From: Fistularia commersonii
Taxonomy: Eukaryota; Chordata; Actinopteri; Syngnathiformes; Fistulariidae
Assembly: GCA_037954325.1 (NCBI GenBank)
Contig: JBBMNZ010000031.1
Coordinates: 1,332,001 to 1,396,000, forward strand
Reading direction: 5' to 3'
DNA: 64,000 bases
Shown here: positions 30,561 to 41,110 of the stretch, one piece after another
Numbering within the stretch: position 1 is the first letter of the stretch
How the letters are laid out: every line of letters starts with the position of its first letter
Position numbers and translations under genes: made by a program
Notes under the pieces: generated by a model
Told to the model about the DNA's origin: nothing
The model's database searches: none
What the model saw: only the letters and a program-made list of their open reading frames with translations

Positions 30561-32735
30561 CTGCAGCAATGTGCACAGCACCATCTACTGCAGTCCTGCA
30601 CTGCAGGGGGGCTGGACTTTCTAAAGCAGGCCATGGCTGCGGCCATGGCTGATTGGTCAAAAAGCCACAGGACAACATCAAAACTGCTCAAGATAAGGGA
30701 AGGAAATTGCGCGTGTCTTTGTGTGGCAAGCCAAGCATAAAACTCCAGGGAGGAGGAGTCGCAGTCACATGAAAGGAGTTACACTCACTACATTAAGTTG
30801 TTAGTGAGAAAGTCAGAGAGAGAGAGGGAGAAAGAGGCAGAGAGAGAGGGGGAGAATATGTGATAGTAGAAAGAGACCGTGGTTGTGCGATAAAGAGAGA
30901 GAAAGTGAGAATTGTGTGTGTTTCTCTGCATGTGATGCTTGAGTCGGCAGATCAGTGTGGGTTAATGAGTTCACAACTTGCGCATGCAGAGAATCATCTC
31001 AAAGCAACATGCTTATGGAATATTGGAAAGCGATAAGCGAGCAAGGAAGGCAAACAGTCAGGGTCGAGGTTGCTGGTTGGCATTGTTCGAGTTACATTAA
31101 GCGACCAAGGGAACTTTAATTTAGTGGGGCTTCTGGCCCCATCCTGTGGACAATGCGGTACTTGCACCTGCAAAGATTTCGTTTTGTCACAAAAGCGTGA
31201 AAGCAGCGATTTGTCATTCCCCTTAGAGGATTAATTCGGACATCATAACATCACCTAAAGGTCTCAAGAACTCAAAGAACTCTACTTCTAGCATGTTAGC
31301 CTCAAATGCTAGCATATAAATCACACAAGTTTATTGGTAAAAACAATGTGCACACAGTGCCCTACATTGAAGGAGTTTCAACTGATTTTGCAGGGCTTTG
31401 AACCTGGTGGTGCTACACTAGGTATTAAGTAACTATTAAGGTTGTCGGTCACCCAGGTCATGGTCAATCGTTGTCAAATCTTAACCTGGCAACTCCTTTC
31501 CTTGAGGACATTTAATCCCTCAGCCCATTCTGATATCAATGTGAGAGTTTCACTCGGTAATGTTCACACTCATCATTCGACTTAGCATCCTAAACAGTGA
31601 AACTCCTTGTTGTGGGTTTTGACCCATTTTTCAGAGGGATACCTCACACACAACTTTATCTGACAAAATGCTGTTGAGCTAATACTGCTATTTATATCAA
31701 AATTAGATTGATTTAGCAGTTACAAACAACTTCTTTGTAACAACGCCACAATATTTGGGAAAAAAATGTATTTTTTGTGATTGCAATTTACATTAAAGAA
31801 TAAACACAAAAATATTGAGAAAAAACAGCAAATGGAAACACACGGCTGGACTTCACAGCCAGACTTGGAAAACATGCTGTGATTTTAAGGCCGCACTTCC
31901 ACGAACTGGAACTATTACAATGAGACAATGCATTGATGTGGATGAGCCGAGAACTTTCGCGCGTCAGCACAATGGCCAGATGAGCATGATAAGGGGTATA
32001 ACATGGCATCTCTCCGAATCACAGGACAACAGAGGCCTGATAGGGGTGGCAGAGGATAAAGGACAAGCAGACAATCACAGAGGGTAACAGAGAATGTCCT
32101 GAATCCCTTTCTGAACAGCAGTCATGACTAAAAATAACTCCTCCTTACTAACCTGCACTGACCCAAAGCTTCACCACTTTATACTCTCACTTCCCTATAA
32201 AAGGGTCTGAAATGAACAACTTCATTTTATTTACAGTTATGATGCGTTCATTTGACTAGCATACAGTCGTACTTTGTCTCCTCCATACCCTTTCTCTTCA
32301 GTTTGTTTTTCCTCTCTAATTGCTGACCACAACAGTGCAACAGCTCCCAAAATATCCAAAAAGTATGTTTAAAGTTCTGGTAGACTCAGTTTATGATAGG
32401 CTGAGACTGTCTCTTCTGGACCAGGTGAGTGTAGCGTGAAGAGGCCGTGCAGATGAAGTGAACCTTAATTTATAATATTAACGATGGTGCATGTCCAAAC
32501 ATGGCTGAGACAAGACGTTTGCCCGAGTTTTAGTGGAGTTTGGTTAACTACCAAACCCAGACACAAGCATGACTCCTCCTCCCTTTGAACACATACTTTT
32601 CCCCTCAGCCACTGTTCCAAAGCTTCTAAATTGCAATATTAAAAAAACAGTACCAATTCAATTGATAAGGCAGGAGGATGGTAACAATTCATGTTGGAAG
32701 ACTACTTCTGATTTCTGATAAAAACAATGACAAGG
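30561..32735. other. Unique-looking DNA with purine-rich tract
   Basis: A GA-rich tract (about 30803-30912, GAGAGA repeats) follows GGAGGAGGAGTCGCAGTCAC. No gene or transposon recognised. Confidence 0.4.
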
Positions 32736-33125
32736 ACACACAATATATCCACTTTCTTCCTCTGCATCATGTCAACCAACTCTCTACCTTTTGCTGTCAT
32801 AGTCCTTATATTCAAAGTCCCTACTCTCAGTCCCAGACTCTTGCCTTTCCTCTTCTCTCTGCTTCCAAACACGCCTTCCTCCTCTCCTTCTTTGACCTCC
32901 AGTAGCCCAGTTTCTACAGATTCACTGTAGATCATCGGTACCAATGGCAGTCGTTTGTAACCCGGGCCTCGACCGATCCAGTATGATATGGTTATTAGGT
33001 TTGATTCGCATGTTTGGTTTTGGCAAAAGTTTTACGCTGTATGCCCTTCGTGACGCAACCCTCTGCATTTATCCGAGCTTGGGACCGGCTCAGGGAGACA
33101 CTCTCCTGTGCCCCCTTAGGCTTTA
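32736..33125 (-). mobile_element. RTE fragment, 5' end only (minus)
   Basis: Read on the minus strand it starts at the RTE 5' leader (GGGGGCACAGGAGAGTGTCTCCC.., ATAAATGCAGAGGGTTGCGTCA) and runs into the endonuclease (LGLRVGTLNIRTMTAKGRELVDMMQRKKVDILCV), ending at 32736 just before the catalytic Glu motif. It keeps the 5' end and lacks everything 3', the reverse of normal LINE truncation. Confidence 0.85.
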
Positions 33126-35544
33126 TTGAAAGATTACTCCAGGCCAAATGCTGACAAAAATCAAAGAAAAGCACACAATGGTTGCATTTGGATTGACAAC
33201 ACAACTGAATTTTGTCTTGTGTCCATTGTGTCATGAGTGCAAATGTGGTGCTCCTCTCCCGAGCAGGTCTGCACAAATTAAACCCAAGTCTGTTGGGATG
33301 CCATTACACCTGGACTATCATGTGTTCAGTCTGGGATTAAAGCGTCTGATCATCGAAAATGTATGGTTAGTTTTTGGGTTGGGGTATAATCTAATACGTA
33401 TGAGAAACCAACTGCTGAACATACTATCATGATGATGTAACTGCAAAATTGGGAATTCTTCAGACTGCTTAATCTAAATAATCACCTATTGCTGTTGTAT
33501 ATACAACTGAGGTTAACCCAGGTGTCAACTTTGCTATATGAAGGAGGTGCTCAGATATTTCCCCTGCATCTGCCTTATGTGCCACTCTTCAGATGAAAAT
33601 CATAACATCAGAGACCACAGTGAGTAACAGAAAAGCAGGAATAGCAGGACACAGTGTTCTATTAAGAACATATTTTGATCAATAATATCTCACTCTTCAA
33701 ATTAAAAGTGAGTTTGAGCATGTAGAAGTCACAAGATAAATGCAAAAATCTTCACTTTCAGTAAAGGCTTTAATTGCCACAACTAGCAATAGTTCCAAAT
33801 TTTAAATTCAAATTCTTTAACAAGGCATATTACATTACTGTATACATACACTGTCTTCATCACATTTGGACTGGATGACACTGATAGTTTTTAATTTGCA
33901 CAATGAGTTGGGAGACCTGCGTCAAGAGAGCCAGTGTGTTTCTACAATACACATGATTGTTTCAGGACAATGCATAACTGCAGGTCACAAGTTAGCTACT
34001 TCATGCTCCCCACCCATGCAACACCATAGTGATCTATGACCAAGCTGCACTGTGCTGCATTCAATAAAGCGCGTTTTTAAAATACCACAGTCTCAGGGGA
34101 ATGCTCTACACGCAAGTAAACAACGGTGATCCAAAATGTAGCAATATAAAGGAATTAGTAAATTAAGTGAAATTTAAAAAAAAAGGTTTGGTCCAAAGGA
34201 TTCCGCATTGGGTTGAAGTGATGCTTTAAACCATAACAGGCATGTAATGCCATGCTAATGAGCACAAGCAATTAAACATGCTTATAAAATAAGTACAAAA
34301 AAACAATATGAAATTTACTCTGAGTATAATTTTGCAGTTCTAATGAAGGATGTTTTAGAAAACGAATCCATTTGGATGTGCACGATTACTGTAAAAGTCC
34401 CTGTGAACAAACAGTGACTCTTGGGCAGGACACACTTCTGCCACTCTGAAATATTTAAATGTTTAAGAAAAAAAAAAAAAAACAGGTGATGAAAACAAAA
34501 GCCTCAATAACTCAAACTATTTGCTTTGAAAGAGGGTGTTTTCACCCCAAACAAGCTGACTGTTACAATGGGTCACCAGCATGTTTTCATCAAGGTTTTT
34601 TCTTTTTTTTCTCCACTCTTGGCGACCTGCCTTGCCCCCTTCCCCTATTCATATTGCTGTTTGAGTTCTGTGTCAGCGACTGAGCAAGATGAATGAATAA
34701 GTACAGAGTTCCACCCGCTGAGTTTTTGGCTCATTTTCAACTCGTCCTTTCAGTGTGGCAGAGGGTTACTATGACACCAGGGGAAGCTCTGGTAGAACGT
34801 TGCTCCACTCCGCTCCCTTTGTGAGTGCAATTGGACACTATTAAAATATCCCATTCAAAACAATTCAACCCACAAGTCCAACATTTACAGCTTCTGGAAG
34901 TACAAAACCTCCCCCAGATCTTTTCAACTGGCTGTCACCCTCAAAAAAAACAACTTCCTGCTTTCTGTGGCCAAAGATCCACAACTATCAACTGGGTCCA
35001 TGAAAGTCTCCTTGTCATGTAAACAAATAGGGTTTATTGTCTTTTAGTAGATACATTCTTGCACCAGGCAGCTCTGGTCTGAGGACTTCAGTTTACCCCT
35101 TTTGCAACAACATTAACGAAGAATTGGTCAAATCAGATCCCAGTGACTGATAGCAATAGTATGGATTTTGTGAGAAAATGTCTGAATCCAATATGAATCA
35201 GGACGCGAGCATTTTTTTAAGTTTTTTGGGGCTGGTTTTTTTTTTGTTACCATTGATTTCTTTTATTTTGACACAATACTGTAATGCCATAATTTAAATA
35301 GAACACTTGCTGTTTGCACATTTTGCCACAAGGTAGGAGTACATTCAGGAAAAACATCAAAGGATCATTAGTCAACAACCTGCACTACTCTCGGAAAGAC
35401 AAAAAAGGCTAAAACACTAGACAAATCCATCTAGGTTAGTGGAAGTAATCAGGATTGCCAGAAAAAGTTGGAAAAATCCGCAGTAACAACACAGAACACA
35501 CTCCTACTGATGAAGAATGTTCATCAGGGAGTTCAATTGCGGTG
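33126..35544. other. No gene or repeat recognised
   Basis: AT-rich DNA. The A-run at 34463-34482 and T-run at 35236-35247 are simple repeats. No exon or family recognised. Confidence 0.45.
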
Positions 35545-35912
35545 TTGTATGGTTTAGAGACAATGGCACTGAGGAACAGATAGAAGTAACAAGGATGGAT
35601 AGGATCGGGAAAGAGTCTATCAGAGGGACAGCACATGTTAGATGTTTTTAAGATAAGGTAAGAGAAGCCAGATTGAGATGGTTCGGTCATGTACGGAGAA
35701 AGCATAGTGAATATGTTGGTTGATGGATACTGAGGTTGGAACTTCCATGCAGGTGGTCTAGAGGAAAACCAAAGAGAATATTTATGGATGTGGTGGAAGA
35801 TATGAGTTAGTTGGTGTGAGAAAAGAAGATACGGAGAATAGGGTTAGAGGGAGGAGGTTGAGTCGCTGTGGCGACGCCTGAAGAAAGCAGCTGAAAGAAG
35901 AAGAAAAAGAAG
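35545..35912 (+). mobile_element. RTE fragment, 3' end (plus)
   Basis: It begins in the RT C-terminal part (TGTTGTATGGTTTAGAGAC) and continues through MDRIGKESIRGTAHVRCF-like sequence to the tail CGCTGTGGCGACGCCTGAAG..AAGAAGAAAAAGAAG. A 5'-truncated insertion of the same family as copies A-D. Confidence 0.85.
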
Positions 35913-35999
35913 ATAAAAATAAATTCAGTCTTACAAAAATTTACACAAATTGGAATCTTGAACATAGGCTTTAGCTTGACATCTGCTTTGGTAAGGCGT

Positions 36000-36310
36000 T
36001 AGCGGTTAGCAGTTACTGCTTCTGCCTCAGCAAAAAAGCCACTGGACCACTAGTTTGATTCATACGGGGGCCCTCTCTGTGTGGAGTTTACATGTTCTCC
36101 CCATGTCTGCGTGGGTCTCCTCCCACAATCTAAAAAACATGCAGAAGGTTGACTGCGAAATTTGGAAAGAAAGTGAGAGTGAACGGTTGTTTGTCTCTAT
36201 AGGTGGCCCTGCGATCGACTGGTAACTATTCCAGGCCTCTGACAACTGGGATAGGCTCTAGCATCCCCTGCGACCCTAACCGTGGGATAAGCAGAAGATA
36301 ATGGATGGCT
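36000..36310 (+). mobile_element. tRNA-derived-type SINE (plus)
   Basis: Same family as 29195-29476. Head with GGTTAGCAGTTACTGCTTCTGCCTCAGC, centre GTGTGGAGTTTACATGTTCTCCCC, then GTGGCCCTGCGATCGACTGG, ATAGGCTCTAGCATCCC and an AGATAATGGATGG tail. Confidence 0.65.
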
Positions 36311-36339
36311 GGCAGGATGGAAAACTGCCTCGACATATG

Positions 36340-36500
36340 AATAAGGAAGTGAGTGATTGTTTGTCTCTGTATTTGGCCCTGGGATCAATTGGCCTGGACC
36401 CTGGACCTATCCCAGCTCTTGACCAATTACAGCTGGGGTAGGCTCCAGCATCCCTGCAACTCCAGGTGAAGGATAAGTGGAATATGATAGATGGGTGGAC
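36340..36500 (+). mobile_element. Second SINE 3' half, tandem to the first
   Basis: Repeats only the 3' half of the preceding SINE (TTGTTTGTCTCTGT..TTGGCCCTGGGATC, GGGTAGGCTCCAGCATCCC, GGATAAGTGGAATATGATAGATGGGTGG). Either a truncated second insertion or an unequal-exchange copy. Confidence 0.6.
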
Positions 36501-36548
36501 ATCATCTGCCAAGAATAACACAAACTGTTTTTTTGAATAGATTCAGTT

Positions 36549-36561
36549 ACAGTTCTTGCAT
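36549..36561. repeat. Target-site duplication of RTE copy D, left
   Basis: ACAGTTCTTGCAT, repeated exactly at 40058-40070 after the copy D tail. Confidence 0.85.
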
Positions 36562-36639
36562 AAATGCAGCCTCAAGGCGGCACTGGCCAGCATCTCCCCA
36601 AGCCAGCCTCTGGGAAGGGGGGGGGGGGGGGGGGGTACC

Positions 36640-37193
36640 GACCAGTGACTTTGAATATTGGCCTATGACAAGAAAAGATACAGAGTTTGTCTACATGATA
36701 CAGAGAAGGAAAGTGGATATACTGTGTGTCCATGAGACCAGTTGGAAAGGTAATAAGGATAGAAGCTTAGGAGTAGGCCTTAAGTTGTACCATTATGGGA
36801 CTGACTGACAAGAAGAGAAATGGAGTAGGAGTTATCTTGAAGGAGGAGTTTGTTAGGAACATTAGACTTATGAGTCTGAAACTAGAAAATGAAGGTGTGA
36901 TGTTCAATACTGTTAGTGGCTATGCCCCACAGGTGGGATGTGAGTATGAGGAGAAGGAGAGGTTCTTGAATGAGCTAAATGAAGTGATGTGCAATATCCC
37001 CAGTAATGAGAGAGTGGTAATTGGTACAGACTTTAATGGGCATGTCTGTGCAGGCAATAGAGGGGATGAAGAAGTGATGGGTAGATTTGGTATACCATAT
37101 AGGAACGCAGAGGGACAGATGGTGGTAGATTTTGCAAAAAGGAAATTTTTTGGCTGTAGTGAACACTTTTTTCCGGAAAAGACAGGACCATAG
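36640..37193 (+). pseudogene. RTE ORF copy D, endonuclease remnant
   Basis: Two frames (to 36808 and from 36795) give FEYWPMTRKDTEFVYMIQRRKVDILCVHETSWKG, then KKRNGVGVILKEEFVRN, VSGYAPQVGCEYEEKERFLNELNEV, IGTDFNGHVCAGNRGDEEVMGRFG. The D-x-N motif is intact (D-F-N). About 36 bp corresponding to LEVKRMSDR is missing near 36860. Confidence 0.8.
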
Positions 37194-38122
37194 GGTAACT
37201 TATAAAAGCGCAGGTTGGAGCACCCAGGTAGACTACATCTTGCATAGACAAGGTAACCTGAAAGAGATCAGTGACTGCAAAGTAGTTGTAGGTGAGAGTG
37301 TAGCCAGACATTATAGGATGGTGGTTTATAGGATGACTCGTGACAAGAAAGGTCGAGAGGACAAAGGCAGAGCAATGGAAAAAGTGGTAGAAGCTGAAAA
37401 GGGAGGAGTGTTGTACGGTTTTCAGGGAGGAGTTGAGAAAGGCTCTTGGTGGTCAGGGAGAGCTTCCTGATGATTAGACAACTATAGCTAGTGCTATCAG
37501 GGAGACAGGTAGGAGAGGACTTGTTGTGTCCTCTGGAAGGAAAGTAGAAAAGGAGACTTCGTGGTGGAATTAGGAAGTGCAGGAGTATGTACAGAGAAAG
37601 TGGTTAACAAAAAAGAAGTGGGACACTGAGAGGACTGAAGAGAACAGACAGGATCACATGGAAATACAACTTAAGGTAGAGATAGAGGTAGCAATGGCAA
37701 TACAAAGGGCATACGATGACTTGTATGCTCGGTTAGACAGTAAGGAGGGAGAGAATGATCTATACAGGGTGACAAAAAAAAGAAATAACAATGGAAAGGA
37801 TGTACAGCAGGTCCGGATGATTAAGGATTGAGAGGGAAATGTATTGACAGATGCTAGAAGAGTAATGGCCAGCTGGAAAGAGTACTTTAAAGAGCTAATG
37901 AATGTGGAAAATGAATGAGCGGCAAGGGTAGAAGAGGTGACTATTGTAGACCACAAACAAGCAGAGATTAGTAAAAGTGAAGTGAGGAAGGCATTGAAGA
38001 GGATGAAGAGTAGAAAGGCAGTCAGTCCTGATGATATACCCGTGGAGGTGTGAAAGTGTCCACAAGAGGCAGCGGTAGAGTTTCTGACTAGTTTATTCAA
38101 CAGGATCTTAGAGAGTAAGAAG

Positions 38123-38905
38123 ATGCTTGAAGAAGTGAGACAAAGTGTGATGGTGCCCATTTTTAAGAATAAAGGAGATGTGCAGAATTGCAGCAATTAT
38201 AGAGGGATAAAGTTGATGAGCCATACAATTAAGTTATGGGAAAGAGTAGTGGAAACTAGATTGAGAGCAGAAGTCAGCATTTGTGAACAGCAGTGTGGCT
38301 TCATGCCTCGGAAGAGTACTACAGATGAAGTATTTGCTTTGAGAATGCTAGCAAAGAAGTGAAGAGAAGGCCAGAGGGAGCTGCGTTGTGTTTTTGTAGA
38401 CCTAGAAAAAGCATATGACAGGGTGCCAAGAGAGGAGCTCTGGTATTGTATGAGGAAGTCTGGAGTGGCAGAGAAGTATGTTAAACTGGTGCAGGATATG
38501 CGTGGTAGCTGTGAGATATTGGTACGGTGTGCCTCAGGGGTAACAGAGAAGTTCAAGGTGGAGGTGGGACTCCATCAGGGATCAGCTCTGAGCCCCTTCT
38601 TGTTTGCAGTAGTGGTGAACAGGCTGACCGATGAGGTTAGACAGGAATCTCCATGGACCATGATGTTTGCAGATGACATTGTGATCTGTAGTGAGAGCAG
38701 AGAACAGGTTGAGGAAAATCTAGAGAGGTGGAGGTTTGCTCTTGAAAGGAGAGGAATGAAAGTTAGTCGCAGCAAGACAGAATATATGTGTGTGAATGAG
38801 AGGGACTCAGGTGGAACAGTGAGGCTACAGGGAGAGGAGATCAAGAAGTTGGAGGATTTCAGGTACTTGGGGTCAACAGTCCAGAGCGACGGAGTGTGTC
38901 GATAA
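38123..38905 (+). pseudogene. RTE reverse transcriptase copy D
   Basis: Two open pieces: 38123-38362 (KNKGDVQNCSNYRGIKLMSHTIKLWERVVETRL..FMPRKSTTDEVF, the RT fingers) and 38423-38905 (REELWYCMRKSG, HQGSALSPFLFAVVVNRL, MMFADDIVICSES, FRYLGSTVQSD). Motif A (FVDLEKAYDRVP) lies in the gap at about 38391-38430, after a TGA at 38360. The ORF then stops at TAA 38903, where the others read on into the C-terminal part. Confidence 0.8.
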
Positions 38906-39363
38906 GAGGTGAAGAGATGGGTTCAAGAAGGTTGGGATGGGTGGAGAAAAGTGTCAGGGGTACTATGCGATAGAAGACTATCAACCAGAGTGGAAGGAAA
39001 GGTGTACAAGACAGTGGTGAGACCAGCGATGCTGTATGGCCTAAAAGCAATTCCAATGACAAAAAGGTAGGAGGCAGAGCTAGAGGTCACAGAGATGAAA
39101 ATGCTAAGATTCTCTTTGGGAGTGACCAGGATGGATAGGGTCAGGAATTACTTTATCAGAGGGACAGCTCATGTTACATGTTTTGGAGAAGAAGGTCAGC
39201 GAAGCCAAACTGAGATGGTTCAGTCATGCACAGAGGAGGGAGAGTGAATATAGAATTGGAGTTGCCAGGCAGGAGGTGTCAAGGAAGACCAAGGAGAAGA
39301 TTTATGGATATAGTGAGAGAATATGAAGGAAGTTTGTGTGAGAGAGGAGGATACAAAGAATAG

Positions 39364-39371
39364 GGTTAGAT
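39364..39371. repeat. 8-bp TSD of nested hAT, left
   Basis: GGTTAGAT, repeated exactly at 39979-39986. It belongs to the RTE sequence (GAATAGGGTTAGATGGAGA) that re-joins across the hAT. Confidence 0.93.
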
Positions 39372-39978
39372 CAGCAGTCGGGAACCTATGGCTCACAAGC
39401 CATATATGGCTCTTCCGGCAACAGCATATGGCTCCTGGACAATTTTGAGTTGGAAAAAAAAATCAGGTTTGAACTGATTTTAAAATACTTGTGATATTTC
39501 TTCACAATACGGTGTCATTTTAAAGTAAACAGAAATTAGTTATGAAGATAAATTACACGGGTCACCCGTTGGTCAGGTCAGGAGCAATGGCTTCCGAGCA
39601 AGTCTGGGTCATTGAAAAGGTGAAGAAGTTATTGGATAGCCAACCAGTTTATCCGCATCAACCCTTGTAAGGGAAAAAGATTGCGAAAAGAAAAAAAGAC
39701 GATGATGACCATGCATTTCAGGCTGCATGGACAGAGGAATTTGTGGAGAGAGCAGGATCTGCGGTATGCCTAATATGCAATGATAAAATTGCATGGATAA
39801 AATGGTCAAATATAAAGCGGCGCTTCGAAAAAAAAAACCATGCAGTACCGGAGGTCGCATTAAAAGTAAGACATATTTAATTTACTATACATTGAAAATA
39901 CGATATGGCTCTCAATGAAATATATTTAGAATTATTTGGCTTTCATGGCTCTTCCACTAAAAAAGCTTCCTGCCCCTG
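39372..39978 (+). mobile_element. Internally deleted hAT (607 bp) inside RTE copy D
   Basis: Ends CAGCAGTCGGGAACCTATGGCTC and (inverse) CAGGGGCAGGAAGC, related to the ends of the 2.8-kb hAT at 52316-55115, with a perfect 8-bp TSD. It contains the transposase 5' region with a BED-finger remnant joined directly to the 3' terminal region, so it is a non-autonomous deletion derivative of that family. Confidence 0.92.
39680..39865 (+). pseudogene. BED-finger remnant of hAT transposase
   Basis: It aligns codon for codon with the start of the transposase at 52708: HAFQAAWTEEFVERAGSAVCLICNDKIAWIKWSNIKRRFEKKNHA. The start codon is lost (ATT instead of ATG at 39680) and the first zinc-binding His is Arg (RRF for RHF). 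The two finger Cys (CLIC) remain. Confidence 0.85.
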
Positions 39979-40089
39979 GGTTAGATGGAGAGGGTTGATT
40001 CGCTGTGGCAACCCCTGAAAGGAAAAGCCGAAAGGAGAATAATAATAATAAGAAGAAACAGTTCTTGCATTATTGTTGGAAATCAAATT

Positions 40090-40239
40090 GACATATTTAA
40101 TTTATTATACGTTGAAAATACTATATGGCTCTCAATGAAATATATTTGGCTTTCATGGCTCTTCCACTGAAAAAGGTTCCTGCCCCTATAATTATAAGAA
40201 GAAGAAGAAACAATACTTGCATTATTGTTGGAAATCAAT
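40090..40239 (+). repeat. Partial tandem copy of hAT tail, RTE tail and flank
   Basis: 40090-40187 duplicates the hAT 3' end (39870-39978). 40188-40213 resembles the RTE AAG-rich tail, and 40217-40239 repeats the flank at 40064-40086 (CTTGCATTATTGTTGGAAATCAA). The unit 39870-40086 was therefore tandemly duplicated, and the second copy has lost the RTE tail coding end and a 9-base stretch in the hAT part. Confidence 0.85.
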
Positions 40240-40469
40240 GAGCAACGGTGGAAATTCATAAAACGGCATGTACCTGCAATAGAGTCCGTTTTGCTTGCCA
40301 AGTTGGTGAAGAAAAACATCTAGGAGCTTTTTAGCAAGTCTGAAAATAACCCGGAGGATGTCACATCATATAATCCTGGTTACTTTGGGCAGGATTTTGC
40401 TGGATAATTCTGAGTTTAATCCCAAATTTTATGCAAGCGGATCGGCTGTTAAGAGACACTCCTAACGTA

Positions 40470-41110
40470 TAAAGCTTGTCCATCTGTCAGTCATCGCGGC
40501 CTCCCGCTCCCTACCTGTGTGAATGTAAGCAGGGGGGCTCTGACACAGGTACTGAGGAGGATGGGTCTTCCTCTTGCTGTGCTTGTGGATCCTGTAGTCC
40601 TTCTCGCTATGCGAACGGTGGCTCAGGTCCGCCGGGGTGCCCTGCGGCCGCAGGTCCGAGCTGGGCCAAGCCCTCCTCAGAGAGCTGCTGCTCGCCTTCT
40701 TCATCCTCGGGAACTTTTGTTGTGTTCACTGACTTTACAAAGGATTGACCCGATCGAGGATGAGGGATGTGGGGGGGGGGTTGCCCCCATCCTCACGTAA
40801 ATTCCATCCTGCGATGATTTACAAACATCCCGTGGAAATCGAAGAGCCACCACGTTGCAAGATAAAAAGTATCTCCTTCGGTTCGGCTTGACTTCATAGC
40901 GGCTGTGTCACCGTTGACATGACCGGGGAAAATCCGGGTAAGAAGCGGCGGGTTGAACGGCCGAATGCATCCAGCCGCTCATCGCCCGCCTCACACCGCA
41001 TGCGCGATCCCGCAACCGGTCATCTGACAACCCCGATCACCCGTCAACGTTTCGATCCGACAAACGAATAGCCTAGCCTGTGTGCAGATCGGTGGAGCAC
41101 AGTCAGTGTA
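40470..41110 (-). promoter_or_regulatory. CpG-rich segment, candidate promoter
   Basis: CpG density rises sharply compared with the rest of the window (for example 40930-41060). It contains CGCATGCGCGAT at 40998-41009, which on the minus strand reads TCGCGCATGCG, close to the NRF1 consensus found in vertebrate CpG-island promoters. It lies immediately upstream, on the minus strand, of the candidate first exon. No TATA box is evident. Assignment as promoter is inference. Confidence 0.45.
40515..40704 (-). CDS. Candidate first coding exon of a host gene (minus), product unrecognised
   Basis: On the minus strand an ATG at 40704 (context GAGGATGA, with an in-frame TGA shortly upstream) opens 63 codons: a Ser/Arg-rich start (MKKASSSSLRRAWPSSDLRP), then SHRSHSEKDYRIHKHSKRKTHPPQYLCQSPPAYIHT. 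The sequence then reads CACACAG|GTAGGG at 40515/40514, a good splice-donor match. Composition is coding-like (high GC, no repeats), it sits in a CpG-rich patch, and it is not part of any transposon I recognise. No signal peptide or membrane segment is seen; it is basic and probably disordered. I do not recognise the protein. Continuation would lie at lower coordinates, possibly beyond the window. Alternative: a chance ORF in a CpG island. Confidence 0.4.

Larger units (their letters stand above)
36562..40057 (+). mobile_element. RTE-clade LINE, copy D (TSD-flanked, with nested hAT)
   Basis: 5' end AAATGCAGCCTCAAGGCGGCACTGG, 3' tail CGCTGTGGCAACCCCTGAAAGG..AATAATAATAAG, bracketed by a 13-bp TSD. 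The 5' leader is shortened by a deletion at the long G-run (36617-36635) that joins straight to the endonuclease start. A deleted hAT (39372-39978) is inserted near the 3' end. The coding sequence is much more decayed than in A-C, with many stops and frame changes, so this copy is probably older. Confidence 0.92.

Noticed and set aside
40476..40800. Plus-strand ORFs of 90-93 codons in the CpG patch
   Set aside because: They overlap the better supported minus-strand candidate exon and have no splice or promoter context of their own; Cys/Ser/Pro-rich composition is typical of antisense GC-rich DNA.
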